Positions 19,971 through 31,908 of a DNA stretch of 64,000 nucleotides are shown piece after piece. Position 1 is the first letter of the stretch; every line of letters begins with the position of its first letter. The DNA is from Armillaria gallica (lineage: Eukaryota > Basidiomycota > Agaricomycetes > Agaricales > Physalacriaceae): the NCBI GenBank assembly GCA_037576215.1, contig JBANDB010000005.1:4650001-4714000 (forward strand), read 5' to 3'. Under the pieces are notes generated by a model, which made no database searches, was not told the DNA's origin, and worked only from the letters and a program-made list of their open reading frames with translations. Made by a program: the position numbers and the translations under genes.

Positions 19971-22472
19971 ATGTCAGCTCACGAGGATATCATTTCCGAT
20001 GACTTCGACCTGCCCATTCTCCGCTCGCTCGGTCAAGCTGCCATGCGAAGTGGCTTCAACTCTGACAAATTACAAAATGCTCCCAGAATCATCAAGCACC
20101 TCAAGCGTTCTACTGAAATCATGCTAAGAGTATTAGTAGACGCAAGGAATAATCACGACATAAACCCACTCACCAGGTTCCCTTCGTCACGGTTGACGTT
20201 CACAGACCAACGCACCACTTTGGAATTAATGATCGAGTTTCCAGTATTATTGGAGAGGTGTGAAGAAATTTGGATGCAGAAACGAGCTTGTTCGGAATCG
20301 AAGCGAGCTCTTTCAGAAGCGAAGCAAGCACTTATGGAATCGGAGCGAGCTCTTACAGAATCGAAGCGAGCTCGTACAGAATCTAAGCGAGTCGTATTGG
20401 AATCGGAGCGAATTTTGTCGGAATATCTGAGCGGCAGCGGTATCGACCAGCCTCAGATCGGCATGGAGTCACTTCAGCAGTATCAAACTGCTTTAGAGTC
20501 GTATGGAGCTGCTGTAGATTCGCATGGAGCTGCTTCATATTCGTATGGAGCTGCTTCAGAGTCGTATCGCGCCATAGACAAACAGGTTGTATCTACTTCA
20601 ACGGTCTACCCCGAAACCCTTCGAAGGGATTTGGTCCTTCAAGAAATTTGTGAGGGCATTCGAGCAGCTTTCGAAGCACTTCAAGCAGATTTCGAGCAGC
20701 TTCCAAGTGTGCGCTTAACCCCACCTCCCATCTTCCTTCGCGTGGTAGGGCCCATCTCAACGGACCTTCGACCATTTCATCGAGAAAAGATCTTGGAAAG
20801 AAGCCATGTGTACTCCTTGGGAACAGTGTTTCTTGAGGTACGCTTGTCAACCTTATGTGGTCTTGCTCACTGACTTCACATACCTAGAATCTGATGTGCG
20901 ACACTGGGACGTCATGGGATCTCCGCTCATACCTAGCGCTTGTAGCGACAAAACTCATCCGCAGAGGTCGCCCGTACCCTCCTGCTTTTACTTCTGAGCT
21001 TTCACTATTAGTGAAACGCTTAGTTGAAGCCAATCCGCAGCTCGACACTCAAAGACGTCTTACTCTGAAGGCACCAGCAGAGTCTACAGGTCTTGAGGTC
21101 TCAACGACGATGACGTCTCGAGTGGGCAACGATGCACTCATCAGGAGAGGTGCGGAAGGCGCCTTGATGCAACGATCTCTGAGTGCAATGATCAGTACGT
21201 CCCTTTCGCATTACAAGAAGATATAGCATGTAGTAACCATACTATTCACTCAGACCTGAGTGTTAGAAATCTTACCAGTCGCCTAACACAAATCGGAGAG
21301 CGGCCCGAATTTTATGGTGGATTCGCCGACATTTGGAGGGCACATCTCGCATCCTCCAATGGAAAGGTTATCCGTCTATCTGATTCGCATCCATTTTATT
21401 CTGATCAATCTTCAGGTGACTGTCGCTGTGAAATACCTCCGACTCTGCGTCACTCAAGCCACTAAAGTAAGTGTATATTTTACCGTGGTAAGAGGAATGC
21501 CGACAGTTTGAAGCGCTTATATCAAGAGATTCGAATCTGGCAAAGACTGAAACACCCTCACGTCCTTCCGCTTCTTGGGATTTGCCATACTGTCACCTCC
21601 GAGTCCATTCGCGCTAACATTGAGCATCCCGATCCAATGTCGTCCATAGGAATTGTCTGTCCGTGGATGGTAAACGGTACATTAGTCGACTTCCTGAAGC
21701 TCCATCAGACAGAACAGAAAAGCATGGAAGAGCTTCGTCTTCGTCTTGTAAGATCTTCATCGTGTTTTTCTCTTGCATCACCGCTGATTGAATACGAAGC
21801 TCATTCAAGTATGCTCTGGTCTGATGTACCGTAAGCGGTTTGTAATCTGCCTAGTCATTAGCTTATATGGTTCGTAGTCCATTCGAAAAATATCGTCCAT
21901 GGTGATTTACACGGTGTATAGTCTTTCTTTCCATCTTCGGGTTTAACTAACATCCGACTTAGGGAAATGTTCTCGTGGATTCCGATCGATGTGCCCGCTT
22001 AGCTGATTTCGGTCTATCAGCTGTGGTTGCAGATTGTCGAGGTACATCTAGGACCAACCCAGGCGGCATATCTTCGCCTCATGGTGGCGCCCTGCGTTGG
22101 GCTGCCCCCGAGCTTGTAGTCATACAGGAGGGTGCTGATCTGCGCCTTCTTCCATCTGCCGACATATACTCCGTTGGAGGATTGATCCTACAAGTGAGGC
22201 TCGTTGACTATCTAAATATTCTCATTTCTGAAACCCCAACGCGATAGGCATATACAGGCGACGTGCCATACTCGTATTATAACGAGCGGCGTGTTCTAGG
22301 CGCAATCATCACAGGCGAGAAACCAAGACGTCCTACAAGTGAGGAGGCGAACATCTCGGATACGCTATGGTCTGTGATTGAAGAGTGCTGGCGGGACGAT
22401 CCTCTCGAACGTCCGACGGCGGCTGCACTTGGGTCGCGCCTCCAAGCCATATATTCAGGACTGCAGATATAA
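19971..22472 (+). CDS. TKL-like protein kinase, tandem copy 2 with heptad repeats
   Basis: Nine exons: 19971-20837, 20888-21194, 21254-21366, 21416-21466, 21514-21747, 21800-21830, 21878-21915, 21963-22193, 22248-22472; 698 residues. Exon order and phases equal copy 1. The kinase half is almost the same: VAVKYL, HGDLHGGN, ADFGLS, WAAPEL, CWRDDPLERPTA. Exon 1 is 315 nt longer and holds two blocks of 7-residue repeats. The first is charged (ESKRALS-, ESERALT-like units, about 20287-20425) and should form a coiled coil. The second is ESYGAAV/DSHGAAS/YSYGAAS/ESYRAID (about 20497-20580). A conserved block PPPIFLRVVGPISTDLRPF follows. A coiled coil suggests oligomerisation or partner binding; the substrate is unknown. 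It is intact by frame and splice sites. Confidence 0.85.
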
Positions 22473-22959
22473 ACTCGATAAGGCCATTGGACATTTGATG
22501 GACAAATCATGATGTATTGACGGCGCTACTAGTACCAACATTCGATCCCAACTATACTTGTCCACTTGAATCCCTTTGGGTATTCCCTCTTATCTATTCC
22601 ATTCTTCCAGTATATATGCCCTTTAGCTACATCCCTATACGATATACCACTATGCTTAGAGTATTCCGCTGAGAGCGAAATTCACTACCATCTTCCATGC
22701 CACAGTCCACTGGCGCTTGAGGAATATCAGGCTTTCTAGGTGTTTGATTGGGCTCGCGGCATCCCCAAATGTGTTGGTATAAGCTAAGGTCTTGCCCAAA
22801 TCGGGAGAGATACGATTGCCAGTGTGGTTCGAAGATTCTCTAGAATGGCTTGCCGTGCCACAAACAGAGACGGTTAAGTGGGTTCACACCTTTCTCCACC
22901 AACTCTAGGCATCTAGATAACAATGCTTGCAGAACTTTGTTCGGGGACATAATGTATTT
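22473..22959. other. Intergenic, nothing recognised
   Basis: 3' flank of kinase copy 2, with partial similarity to the 3' flank of copy 1. No gene seen. Confidence 0.4.
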
Positions 22960-23120
22960 GACGATATGTAAACAGTAGGGGATTCTGAAATTTGTTAGAA
23001 AAGAAACCGCTCGCCGTCATAAGACGGATTGGATCCACAGCTGGTGATTCCGTGTTGGCAACCATGGCAGACCGTCACTGTTGACATTGTCGATTTGCGG
23101 CATTGGAAGAGATTTTGGCG
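22960..23120 (-). pseudogene. Inverted relic of the kinase gene 5' end
   Basis: On the minus strand the segment CCGCAAATCGACAATGTC near 23090 repeats the leader and start codon of kinase copy 1. About 70 bp further on, a reading with SGFFSNKFQN parallels SGFNSDKLQN of copy 2 and RGFNSDKLHN of copy 1. The frame is then lost. This is a third, opposite-facing, heavily decayed copy of which only the 5' end is recognisable. Confidence 0.5.
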
Positions 23121-24593
23121 AAGCGGTGGAGCAGGGTGGGAAGGAAACTAACTCCTGCTTACTATTAGTACTAGATATTTTCCCATTGAGCGGTAATTCG
23201 ACGATATACTGTTCCCCGATTATCCGTCTCCTAGAGGTTACAGCTAGGCCAACGTAACCAAAGCTAAAAGCAGGCATTGTCTAGTAATGTAGATGTGTTA
23301 TCAGTCGAGTAGCTTGCTGATCGGGACGTTTCCGAAGGTTCGTTGGGAAACATCGAATCTTCCCACAAAATCGCCGGTATCGGGCATAGTTCCAGTTAGA
23401 GAGAAAGAAACCTGTCGGCAGTGGAAAGTACTCAGAGAAGGCGAACTCGTAGACGTGACGAGGATAACGGTGCAGCTAAGTAAGAGGAACATGGGTGTAA
23501 GCCATGAGAGGATGAGTCGGGTTCGTTTTTCAGGACGATTACAACCCTATCAAGTATGAGCATTGTTATCTCAGCCAACATAGTTCGTCCGCCTTTGAGG
23601 GACAGCTGTTAGTACTCGATACTGGTAGGAGCAGATAACCTCGCCGTGTATTGGTTAATTGAAATTCGAGTATGTTCTCTTTATTGGCAACGCGAAGAGC
23701 ACCATCCTGCAACAACGTCCATATTTGCCTCAGAGGGTGGCTTTTTAGCATGTGAAAGGTCCGTTTATGGGAGGTGCTCTGACCAGCGTCTGGTCAGAAG
23801 ATCTGATGAAGCAGGGGCATAAACTTGTGGTTCTGCGCAAACTTAAGGTCGGGTACGGTCTTGGAAAGTAAGTCCCCGATGGTTCGTACCCACATGATTA
23901 CTATGCATGTATATATACAGCTTGAAAAATGCAGATCGTGAAAGAATGCTGAGGCAGTACTAGTAAGCGCTTAAGCTCCGAAGACGGGTATGATCCTGTC
24001 AAGTGTCAGTACTTCAGTACAGATCAACCCACCATCGCTGAGTGCTAGAAATCCAAGAAAAGCATTGAGCTTTCCTGACCCAAGACGGCATTGGAGACTT
24101 CGGGGAAGGGTAGAATTACGATAGGCCCCAAAAGAAGGCGTCCACCTTTCGAGTTCCAGATGTTCTGGATACCTCGGTGGATTCGGACCAGTCTCTTTGG
24201 AACTCGATGACAGTCCATCGAAGAGTGGCCAAAGCTTGATCGACTGTCATCAAAGTTTTAAGGTTGCCATTTTTCTTTTGTAGAAATACCCCCAAGTGAG
24301 ATTCGAACCCATCGCGGCGAGGTGCCTCAGAAGCTTGCAACGCGTGGACAACGGACCTTCGCAGAAACGTTCGAACCAGAGTATGCCCAGAAACCTGTGT
24401 GGCTCCCAATTACCTATTCGAATGAGGAGTACTAGCACCATGGATAAGCCCAGAAGTAACCGGATGAAAAAGCCGCTTACTAGGGAAAGAATGACGTCAG
24501 TGCATGTACGTGAGAGCGATGACTTCATGTTTTGATACCAACACCTACGCGCATCAAAACAACCAGTACACTTCTTCATTTCCAACTCCCACC
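23121..24593. other. Intergenic, no gene recognised
   Basis: Small open frames on both strands show no family resemblance or consistent splice sites. A B-box/T-loop-like motif is present on the minus strand near 24300, but no cloverleaf forms. The last part is the promoter of glycogen synthase. Confidence 0.45.
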
Positions 24594-27103
24594 ATGTCTG
24601 AAAAGCGCGACGTCCACCATCCGCTCCTCTTCGAATGCGCCTGGGAGGTCGCCAACAAGGTTGGCGGTATCTACACCGTCATCAAGACCAAGGTTCCTGT
24701 AACAGTGTCAGAGTACGGCGATAGGTATTGCCTGATTGGCCCGCTCAGCTATAAGACAGCGCCGATGGAGGTCGAGCAGCAGGAGCCTCAGGATGAGCAT
24801 CTCGCTGCGACACTCGACCTTATGCGGTCCCAAGGCGTCAAAATTCTCTACGGGCGGTGGCTTATCGAGGGCGCGCCTAGAGTCCTGCTCTTCGACACCG
24901 GGAGCCAGTACAACAGGCTCGATGAGTGGAAAGGCGACCTGTGGAATCTCGCCGGGATACCCTCTCCTCCTAACGACCACGAGACGAATGAAACCATCGT
25001 ATTCGGCTATCTAGTCGCCTGGTTCCTTGGCGAGGTAGGCGGTGCTTTTTCTGTTGGTTGCTACTCCCACTGATCTCCCCGCCCAGTACGTTTCAAGACA
25101 ACTCACGACGGCTGTCGTGGCACACTTCCACGAATGGCAGGCTGGCCTTGCTATCCCGCTTTGTCGCAAGCGTCATATCGACGTCACTACTATTTTCACC
25201 ACTCATGCAACGCTGCTCGGCAGATATCTCTGCGCTGGTTCCGTGGACTTTTACAACAACCTGCAGTACTTTGACGTCGACCATGAGGCGGGCAAACGCG
25301 GAATCTACCATCGGTATTGCATCGAGCGGAGCGCGGCACATTGCGCCGATGTTTTCACGACGGTGTCACACATCACCGCGTACGAAGCGGAGCATCTACT
25401 CAAGCGCAAGCCAGACGGCGTCGTCCCCAACGGTCTCAACGTTAAAAAGTTCCAGGCCATGCACGAGTTCCAGAACCTACACTCGACGTCCAAGGCAAAA
25501 ATTAACGAGTTCGTGAGAGGACACTTTTACGGGCATTACGATTTCGACCTGGATAATACGTTATACGCAAGTGTCCATCTTTTACTAAAACCCTCACATT
25601 CTAACGTTGAACAGATGTTTACTGCGGGGAGATACGAATATCGAAACAAGGGAGTAGATATGTTCATCGAGTCGCTCGCACGTGCGTTTGCGTCCTTCTT
25701 CTCTGATTGCACTTACCAAACAACGTATATAGGACTCAATTACCGTCTGCAAAATTTGGGATCCTCTGTAACGGTTGTTGCCTTCATCATCATGCCTGCA
25801 CCGACCAACTCTTACACAATTGAAGCCCTGAAGGGTCAAGCAGTGACGAAACAGCTACGAGACACTGTAACAGAGATTCAAAACCGGATTGGCGCGCGGC
25901 TCTTTGACCATGCAGCGAGATCCCATGGGTACGTGTCATGTTCATCCGCTCATCGCAGCCGATACTAATCGAACACCGTAGCGAAATCAAGGCGATTCCA
26001 ACGTCTGAAGAACTCCTGTCCGCCGAGGACATTGTCCTTCTCAAGCGGCGCATATTTGCACTTAAACGCAACTCTCTTCCGCCTATAACGACGCACAACA
26101 TGGTTGACGATGCCAATGATCCCATTCTCAATCAAATCCGGAGGGTGAGGCTCTTCAACCATGCCCATGATCGTGTCAAGATCGTTTTCCATCCCGACTT
26201 TTTGAACTCGAATAATCCGATTTTGGGCCTGGACTACGAGGAGTTCGTGAGGGGATGCCATCTAGGCGTGTTTCCGAGTTATTATGAGCCGTGGGGGTAT
26301 ACCCCAGCCGAGTGTACAGTGGTATGTCCAACTCAGACTATCTTGACTATTGTAGTACTCACATACTTCAACTGGTAGATGGGCATTCCAAGTGTGACCA
26401 CTAACCTCTCCGGCTTTGGGTGTTTCATGCAGGACCTCATTGAGCGACCTGAAGACGAAGGCTGCTACATCGTTGACCGGAGGTCACAAAGTGTCGAAGA
26501 CTCTGTGAACCAACTGACGGAACACATGTTCACCTTTTGCAACAAGACACGTCGGCAGCGAATCAACCAACGAAACCGTGTAGAACGTCTCAGTCCGCTG
26601 TTGGACTGGAAGAATCTGGGGATTGAGTATAGCAAGAGCCGGCAATTAGGCTTGAGGCGGGCTTACCCTGATGCGTTTTACGGGGAAGGAGAACTTGACG
26701 AGGACGAGGATTACTTTGGTGGTGGGGTCGGAAGGATGCCTCCCTTGAGCGTTCCCGCCAGTCCGAGATTGAGGGGTACTGCGACGCCTGGCGATATTGG
26801 AACGCTGACGGAAGAGATGCAGAGATTGGAGACGAGTGATTACCGGGGCCAAGCGTGGCCCGGTGGAGTCGATGAAGACGACTCGTATCCATTGTGGGTT
26901 CCCTTCTTTTACTTCTTAGTGGAAACCCTTGCTGATTCTGCCCACGTTCCAGCCCTTTGGTGATGAAGGTAAGATCGAGAAGCGGGAGCGTCATGAGTGG
27001 TGCAAGTACACCTGGTGGGAGCACGTTCCGGAGTTTGAGCGAGGGCGATTTGAAGAAGGCGGATGCGGCCTTGAATCAAGTCAGCGTGAATGGCATCCAT
27101 TGA
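24594..27103 (+). CDS. GSY1: Glycogen synthase (GT3 family)
   Basis: Seven exons (24594-25034, 25087-25566, 25615-25681, 25733-25928, 25982-26321, 26379-26893, 26953-27103), 729 residues. It transfers glucose from UDP-glucose to growing glycogen in the cytosol. Seen in order: [78 protein letters not shown] with the catalytic Glu; [16 protein letters not shown]; and the Arg-rich regulatory helix [19 protein letters not shown]. The Ser-rich C-terminal tail ([15 protein letters not shown]) fits the phosphorylated tail of fungal enzymes. Intron 2 starts with GC (gcaagt at 25567), a rare but known donor; no GT alternative keeps frame. A run of nine or more G follows the stop at about 27120. Confidence 0.95.
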
Positions 27104-27379
27104 TGATCAAAAGTTGACCGGGGGGGGGCGGTTGCTGTACATAACATGGCTCCGGAAATGTATATCAAAAGTACATACTCTGGCAACATTTTTTCCTTAC
27201 CTACGGTTCATGTTTCTTAGCCTTTCTACATATCTATTTATGACTTTGCAAGCGTACTACAGACGATGAATATATTTGAATACATATTCTGTCGCTTCTC
27301 GAAGCGATGAACAACGTAACAGTTTAATTTCTGAACCGATGCTTACGGTGGATATCCGAGAAGACAGATCGCTCTTTAC
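27104..27379. other. Convergent 3' region with a poly-G run
   Basis: Spacer between the stops of glycogen synthase and the RdRP gene. It contains a run of G at about 27120-27128 and otherwise AT-rich sequence suited to 3' ends. Confidence 0.5.
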
Positions 27380-30300
27380 TTAAACGCTCTTCTCTTTTCT
27401 CTTAGGTTCCAGTCTCTCTAGACACTCGAGAACCTGCCACAAAGCGACCAGTCCAAAACTCAGAGCACCAAACTCCCTGGAATGGCGTAAACTAAAGTCC
27501 CAAGCACACCATGCATGCTCCAGACCCGTCGTAAGCATCTCGCTCGTAGCCACCTCCTCCAGACCCCCCAGACCCTGCCGTACGTCTCTGACTGCTTGCG
27601 AAGCCTGATCTCCAATGCGCTGAATCCGATCTCTTCTCGCCTTATCGACTGTACACTTGGCTGAAATCGTGCCTACGACGACTTCCGCTTCTGAAAGCTT
27701 CGTATTCGTGAGCGGTTGTGTAGTGCAGATGTATCGGAGTTCATCCTCGTACTGCTTGAAGAGAGTCGCGATTTCGCGAGATGTACCATCAGGGGGGATG
27801 TATGGCCAGAGATGTTTCTCGACGAGGGGTCTGAGCTTCAATGATAATGCATCTGTTGAGAGGTCTGAATCGGTGGTAGGGAAATTACGTTTCTCCGGAT
27901 CTTTCCAGCTAATAGAGCGATACATGAATCCCAGGGCCCTCTGCGACTCGTAATAGTCTGTTTTACGAGGGTCGACGACTTCGCCAGCTTGCCAGTCAGG
28001 TTTCTTGGGCCTATTGGGAACTCCTTTGAGTACTACGGGTACTCCTTGTTTAGGATAGTCCACGGCCTGTTTAAAGTTCAAAATTTTAGTGTTGAACAAA
28101 TCTGAGGAGCGTACTTGAGAACAAAGCGCTGCAAGCTTTTCACAGTCTTTGTGGTAGATGCCTTCCTGCGAGATCAATATTAGTTGATAATTGGCAAGGT
28201 GTTTCAATGATGAGAACATATGATTTACCTTCACTTGATCTGCGTGACAACAAGCAATTGTGAGATACATGATGTTGCGAAGACACTTTAACCATACCTG
28301 CTATTCTAAGCAGTCTACCAGACAAGGTACCCTGAAGATGACATTAGACATGCGAAGAGAAATATGCGTAGAATATATGTACCAAAACGTCGGAGTCGAT
28401 GTACTGCACAACAAACTTAATGATATCATTGACATCGCATTCTCTCGGCGTTCCATCTTCATGCGTAGCTTGGTAAACCTTCCCTGGAGGATACGATGCA
28501 GGCGCATCGACACTTGAGGGTTGTAAATCAACGTTTGGGATGATAATAAAAGTGTCGCTAAATGCCAATTAAATTAGTGGTAAAATATCTATTGAGGAAA
28601 TGACCAACCCGTCCAAATCACCGCCGCCCAGCATCGAGGGAAATGATCGTTCACCTGAACCACAAGTGAGAAATGGAATAACTCAAGCTAGCTATCGGGT
28701 ACCTACCAACAGTCGGGAAAACCATCACATTTCGAAGATGTGCGAACGCACAAAACTTGTTTTCGGGAGGTTTTACAGCTATAACCTGCTGAACTGTGAT
28801 TTTGATGAGAGAATAGCAATGGAAGCAATGAAATAATGTCCCCACCATCCCCAGGATGCGTCAGTGGATTTCGATAGACCGTACATGGGCCCTCAAACCA
28901 ATGGGGCTCTTCACCAGGCCGCTGAATACAAGCTAGAAATAACATTTGAGACTACTTTTAATGCGGAATCACTCAGCAACCGACCATATATGTTACCCTT
29001 CTTGAGGGTGAACACGTTCTTATACCCCGCCTTCTCATAAGTAGGTCCTTCATCTGGCACGCCGATAAGTTGATAACTGCCAGGAACAGGAATTCTGGCC
29101 CGGTGCTTGATGTCTTGTAAAACATGTATCTTTCCTATTTGTCGCAGCTCCTTTAGGAACGGTGTATCGATCCCAGGAGTGGCGATATCCAAGCCTAGGT
29201 CCGAGAGTCGGCGAATGATATAAGATAACCGGTAGACGTTGCCTAAAGAATGCTTTTCCAAGATGTCGGAGAATTGTTTCAGTGAATCGTCAATGGTTTT
29301 CGCGTTGGCCTCTGCGTCATCTTGCAGTTCCTGGAACACCTCCCTTCTCACACGTTTGTCCTCCAAAATCACGACTAATTGCCTAAGAAAGTTTAATATA
29401 AGTAACAACACACTTGAAATATAAGTACGAAAGATCACCTATTGAGATATGACGGCATAGGCTTATTGAAATAGTTTGCTATCTCGATGTTCGCTTCCGT
29501 TGCTCGGGAGTCTTTGAACTTCCCCATACTGGGCCTTAGCCGCATCCTGATAGGATTATCATTGAGTCTCGGGTCCACCGCGACAACACCTTTATAACCT
29601 AAAAAACGAATTTGATACTATAGGGAGTTTATTAGAGAACTCTTGGCACAGCGAAGCTGTAACTTACCGCCGATGGTTTAATCAGATTTTTGCCGTGATC
29701 TCCACGGCCCTTGCATAGGCGCTCCCAGATCTCGTTGCCCAACGACTCTGATATGGTACCCGCACCGTCCGTATGCAGATATGGCTCCACACCCAAATCC
29801 TCCACCTCGGTCCACTGATTCATTTGAATGGTGACTGAGGGGTTTGTCGACGTAAAAGCCTGACCAAGTCTTGCTGCCCATTTAGAAGGCATTGTCATGA
29901 TAGGATTGCCTCTGAAATCTCCAATGGAGTCGCGAATACTGTCGGCTGTAATCCACGCAATCTTGTTGGTATTGGGATGCTGGTATTTGAATGGGTTGAT
30001 AAACCACACCGAATGTTCCTTCAATGCAGAGGACGAGTAGGCCAGGAACTCGAACCTTCGTCCCGCAAGCTCAAACCCTTCCGTCAAGACACCGCCTACC
30101 CGCTCATCTACAAATAAAATGCCCTCCACAGCTTGATCCTGCTGGTATGGCAGCCCGTCTTCATCACGAAACTCGATGCGAATGAAATGGTCTTCGAATC
30201 CGGGATATTTACGAATAATGCGGTTGGATTGGGTGTGATAGGGACCTCCCAGAACCATACGAGTCGGAGCGACGGTGATATGACAACACATCAAATAACC

Positions 30301-31642
30301 TGTGGACAGCTTCTTCTCCTTGAAAGTGAAATGCTGTCTGATGCGAAGGAAGCAGGCTCGAGGTGATTCACGAGGACTGTGACTTTTGAGTTCCCCCGAA
30401 TAGCGTCGCAGCAGATTGCCCGTGAGAATATCGTCTTTGCTGGGGCGCCGTAGACAAGTCTCTTTTACAAGAGGAATCAAGTTGCCCAAATCCTCTGTGT
30501 GAAGTAAACCGTTTCGTAGCAAGAGTTCTAATTGAAAAGCGACAGGCCAATTGAACTCTGTGATCTGCTTTCGCAGTCTATATACTTTCTTTTGTTCAAA
30601 GAAACATCGCCTAGAAGCTTCCATGCGCAGATCGCTTAGAGGCATGAAACGACGGATGGCCGGCGAGATTCCTGCTATACCACAAAGATCGACAAAGTGC
30701 TCAATGATGTCAGGAGCCGGATAGAGAAGCAATCGCAATATCGGGGCATATTGCGCGACAAAGGCATGCCTTGAATCAAGAGAGCCAATACGACGCTTGT
30801 ACTTTTTGCGATCCCTCTTTTCGTCGCCCGTCAATGATCTATGGAATCCAAAAGCTTCAAAGACCGGCGGAGTTAACGTATTGAAGCAGATGTCTGTGAA
30901 GGTAAGGTATCAGAACTGGCATCTTCACGCAGACAAACGCAAGAAACAAACGGACAGGGCTTCCCGTCATGGCCGACGGCCAGTCCCTGTATGTTGGAGA
31001 AGCTGACAGTTATAGAATGGCAGGTGTATTCCTTCATTTCGTCGCCAAGCTAAGCAGTTGCTTCAGAAACTTTCATGATTTTTATCATAGAAAACTTACA
31101 TATATACGAATCGCCTTGTACGCATAATCAAAAGTCAACCAGGCAGTACGTTCGCTTTCCCACTCGATGGAATACTCGCGCAGTGCCAGCGGCGCCTCGG
31201 GTGATGTAGGATATGCCGGATAATGAAGTACGCCAAACTGAACGGCATCCACCCGAATTTGGCCCTGTAACTTTTGACACTTGTCTTCGTACTCGTCCTC
31301 GAGTGCCGGGTCTATGAAAGGTGTCCGCTGCAAGGCCCAAGCATCCCCAGGAAGTAGATCACTTCTCCTACCCAGCCTGATTGTCTTTTCTTGGATCTGT
31401 ATGGGTGTCGTTTTTGCCCAGCTGTAAAACTTATTTCCAATCTCTTTCGTTGGAAGTTGTATCATGCCCGTCCCATTGTTGCGCACGCCCATTTTTTCGT
31501 TCAAGTTCAATATCACCTTGAAGTTGAAAAGGCGCCCATTGTCGATTCGACGGAATTCTGGTGAATGAAGGACCTTGGAAAGCTCTTTCGTGACATCCCG
31601 ATCACTGACAGTAGTTGGGAGGGACAGTAGACCGACATTCAT
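27380..31642 (-). CDS. RNA-dependent RNA polymerase of the RNA-silencing type
   Basis: Thirteen exons, complement(27380-28066, 28115-28165, 28229-28239, 28298-28331, 28383-28557, 28609-28654, 28707-28793, 28846-28932, 28985-29382, 29439-29617, 29668-30893, 30929-30986, 31100-31642), 1193 residues, all phases consistent. This cellular (not viral) polymerase family makes double-stranded RNA for Dicer in quelling and related silencing. Seen: FNTLTPPVFEAFGF; VAPTRMVLGGP; SNRIIRKYPGF; IRIEFRDEDG; GRRFEFLAYSSSALKEHSVWF; YQIRFLGYKGVVAVDPRL; MRLRPSMGKF; YRNPLTHPGD; then the catalytic GGGDLDGD, whose codons are split by an intron. The C-terminal end has HAWCAWDFSLRHSREFGALSFG. Exon 11 is only 11 nt. 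The start is chosen at the first Met of an N-terminal region typical of basidiomycete RdRPs; the exon 2 acceptor is inferred. Confidence 0.93.
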
Positions 31643-31908
31643 GATTGTTGGGAGTCAGGAAGGGAAGGATTTCGGGTACGGAAGTCATCAGACATATGCC
31701 TGATGTTATCGATAGTCATCACGATAAACAATGGGCCACAAGCGCCAGCGGCAAAGCAGCTTGAAAGTAGTCATTGTCAAGCCTGAGAGCAAGCGCCAGC
31801 ACAGCCACTGCTGACGGCCCGGCTTTGTCCGTCCAATATAAGACAGCGGCCCTTGAACGTGAAATTGTTTCCAACTATCATCGCAACCATCACTATCACT
31901 CTTTTATT
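31643..31908. promoter_or_regulatory. Divergent promoter region between RdRP and BTB gene
   Basis: A 266-bp spacer between two divergent starts, so both genes must be controlled from here. An AATATAAGAC stretch at about 31837 lies 70 bp before the BTB start and may serve as its TATA element. Nothing else recognised. Confidence 0.45.

Noticed and set aside
24285..24400. Minus-strand tRNA suggested by a GGGTTCGAATC T-loop/B-box
   Set aside because: The T-stem has a mismatch, no acceptor partner for TTGGGGG lies upstream, and no anticodon arm forms.
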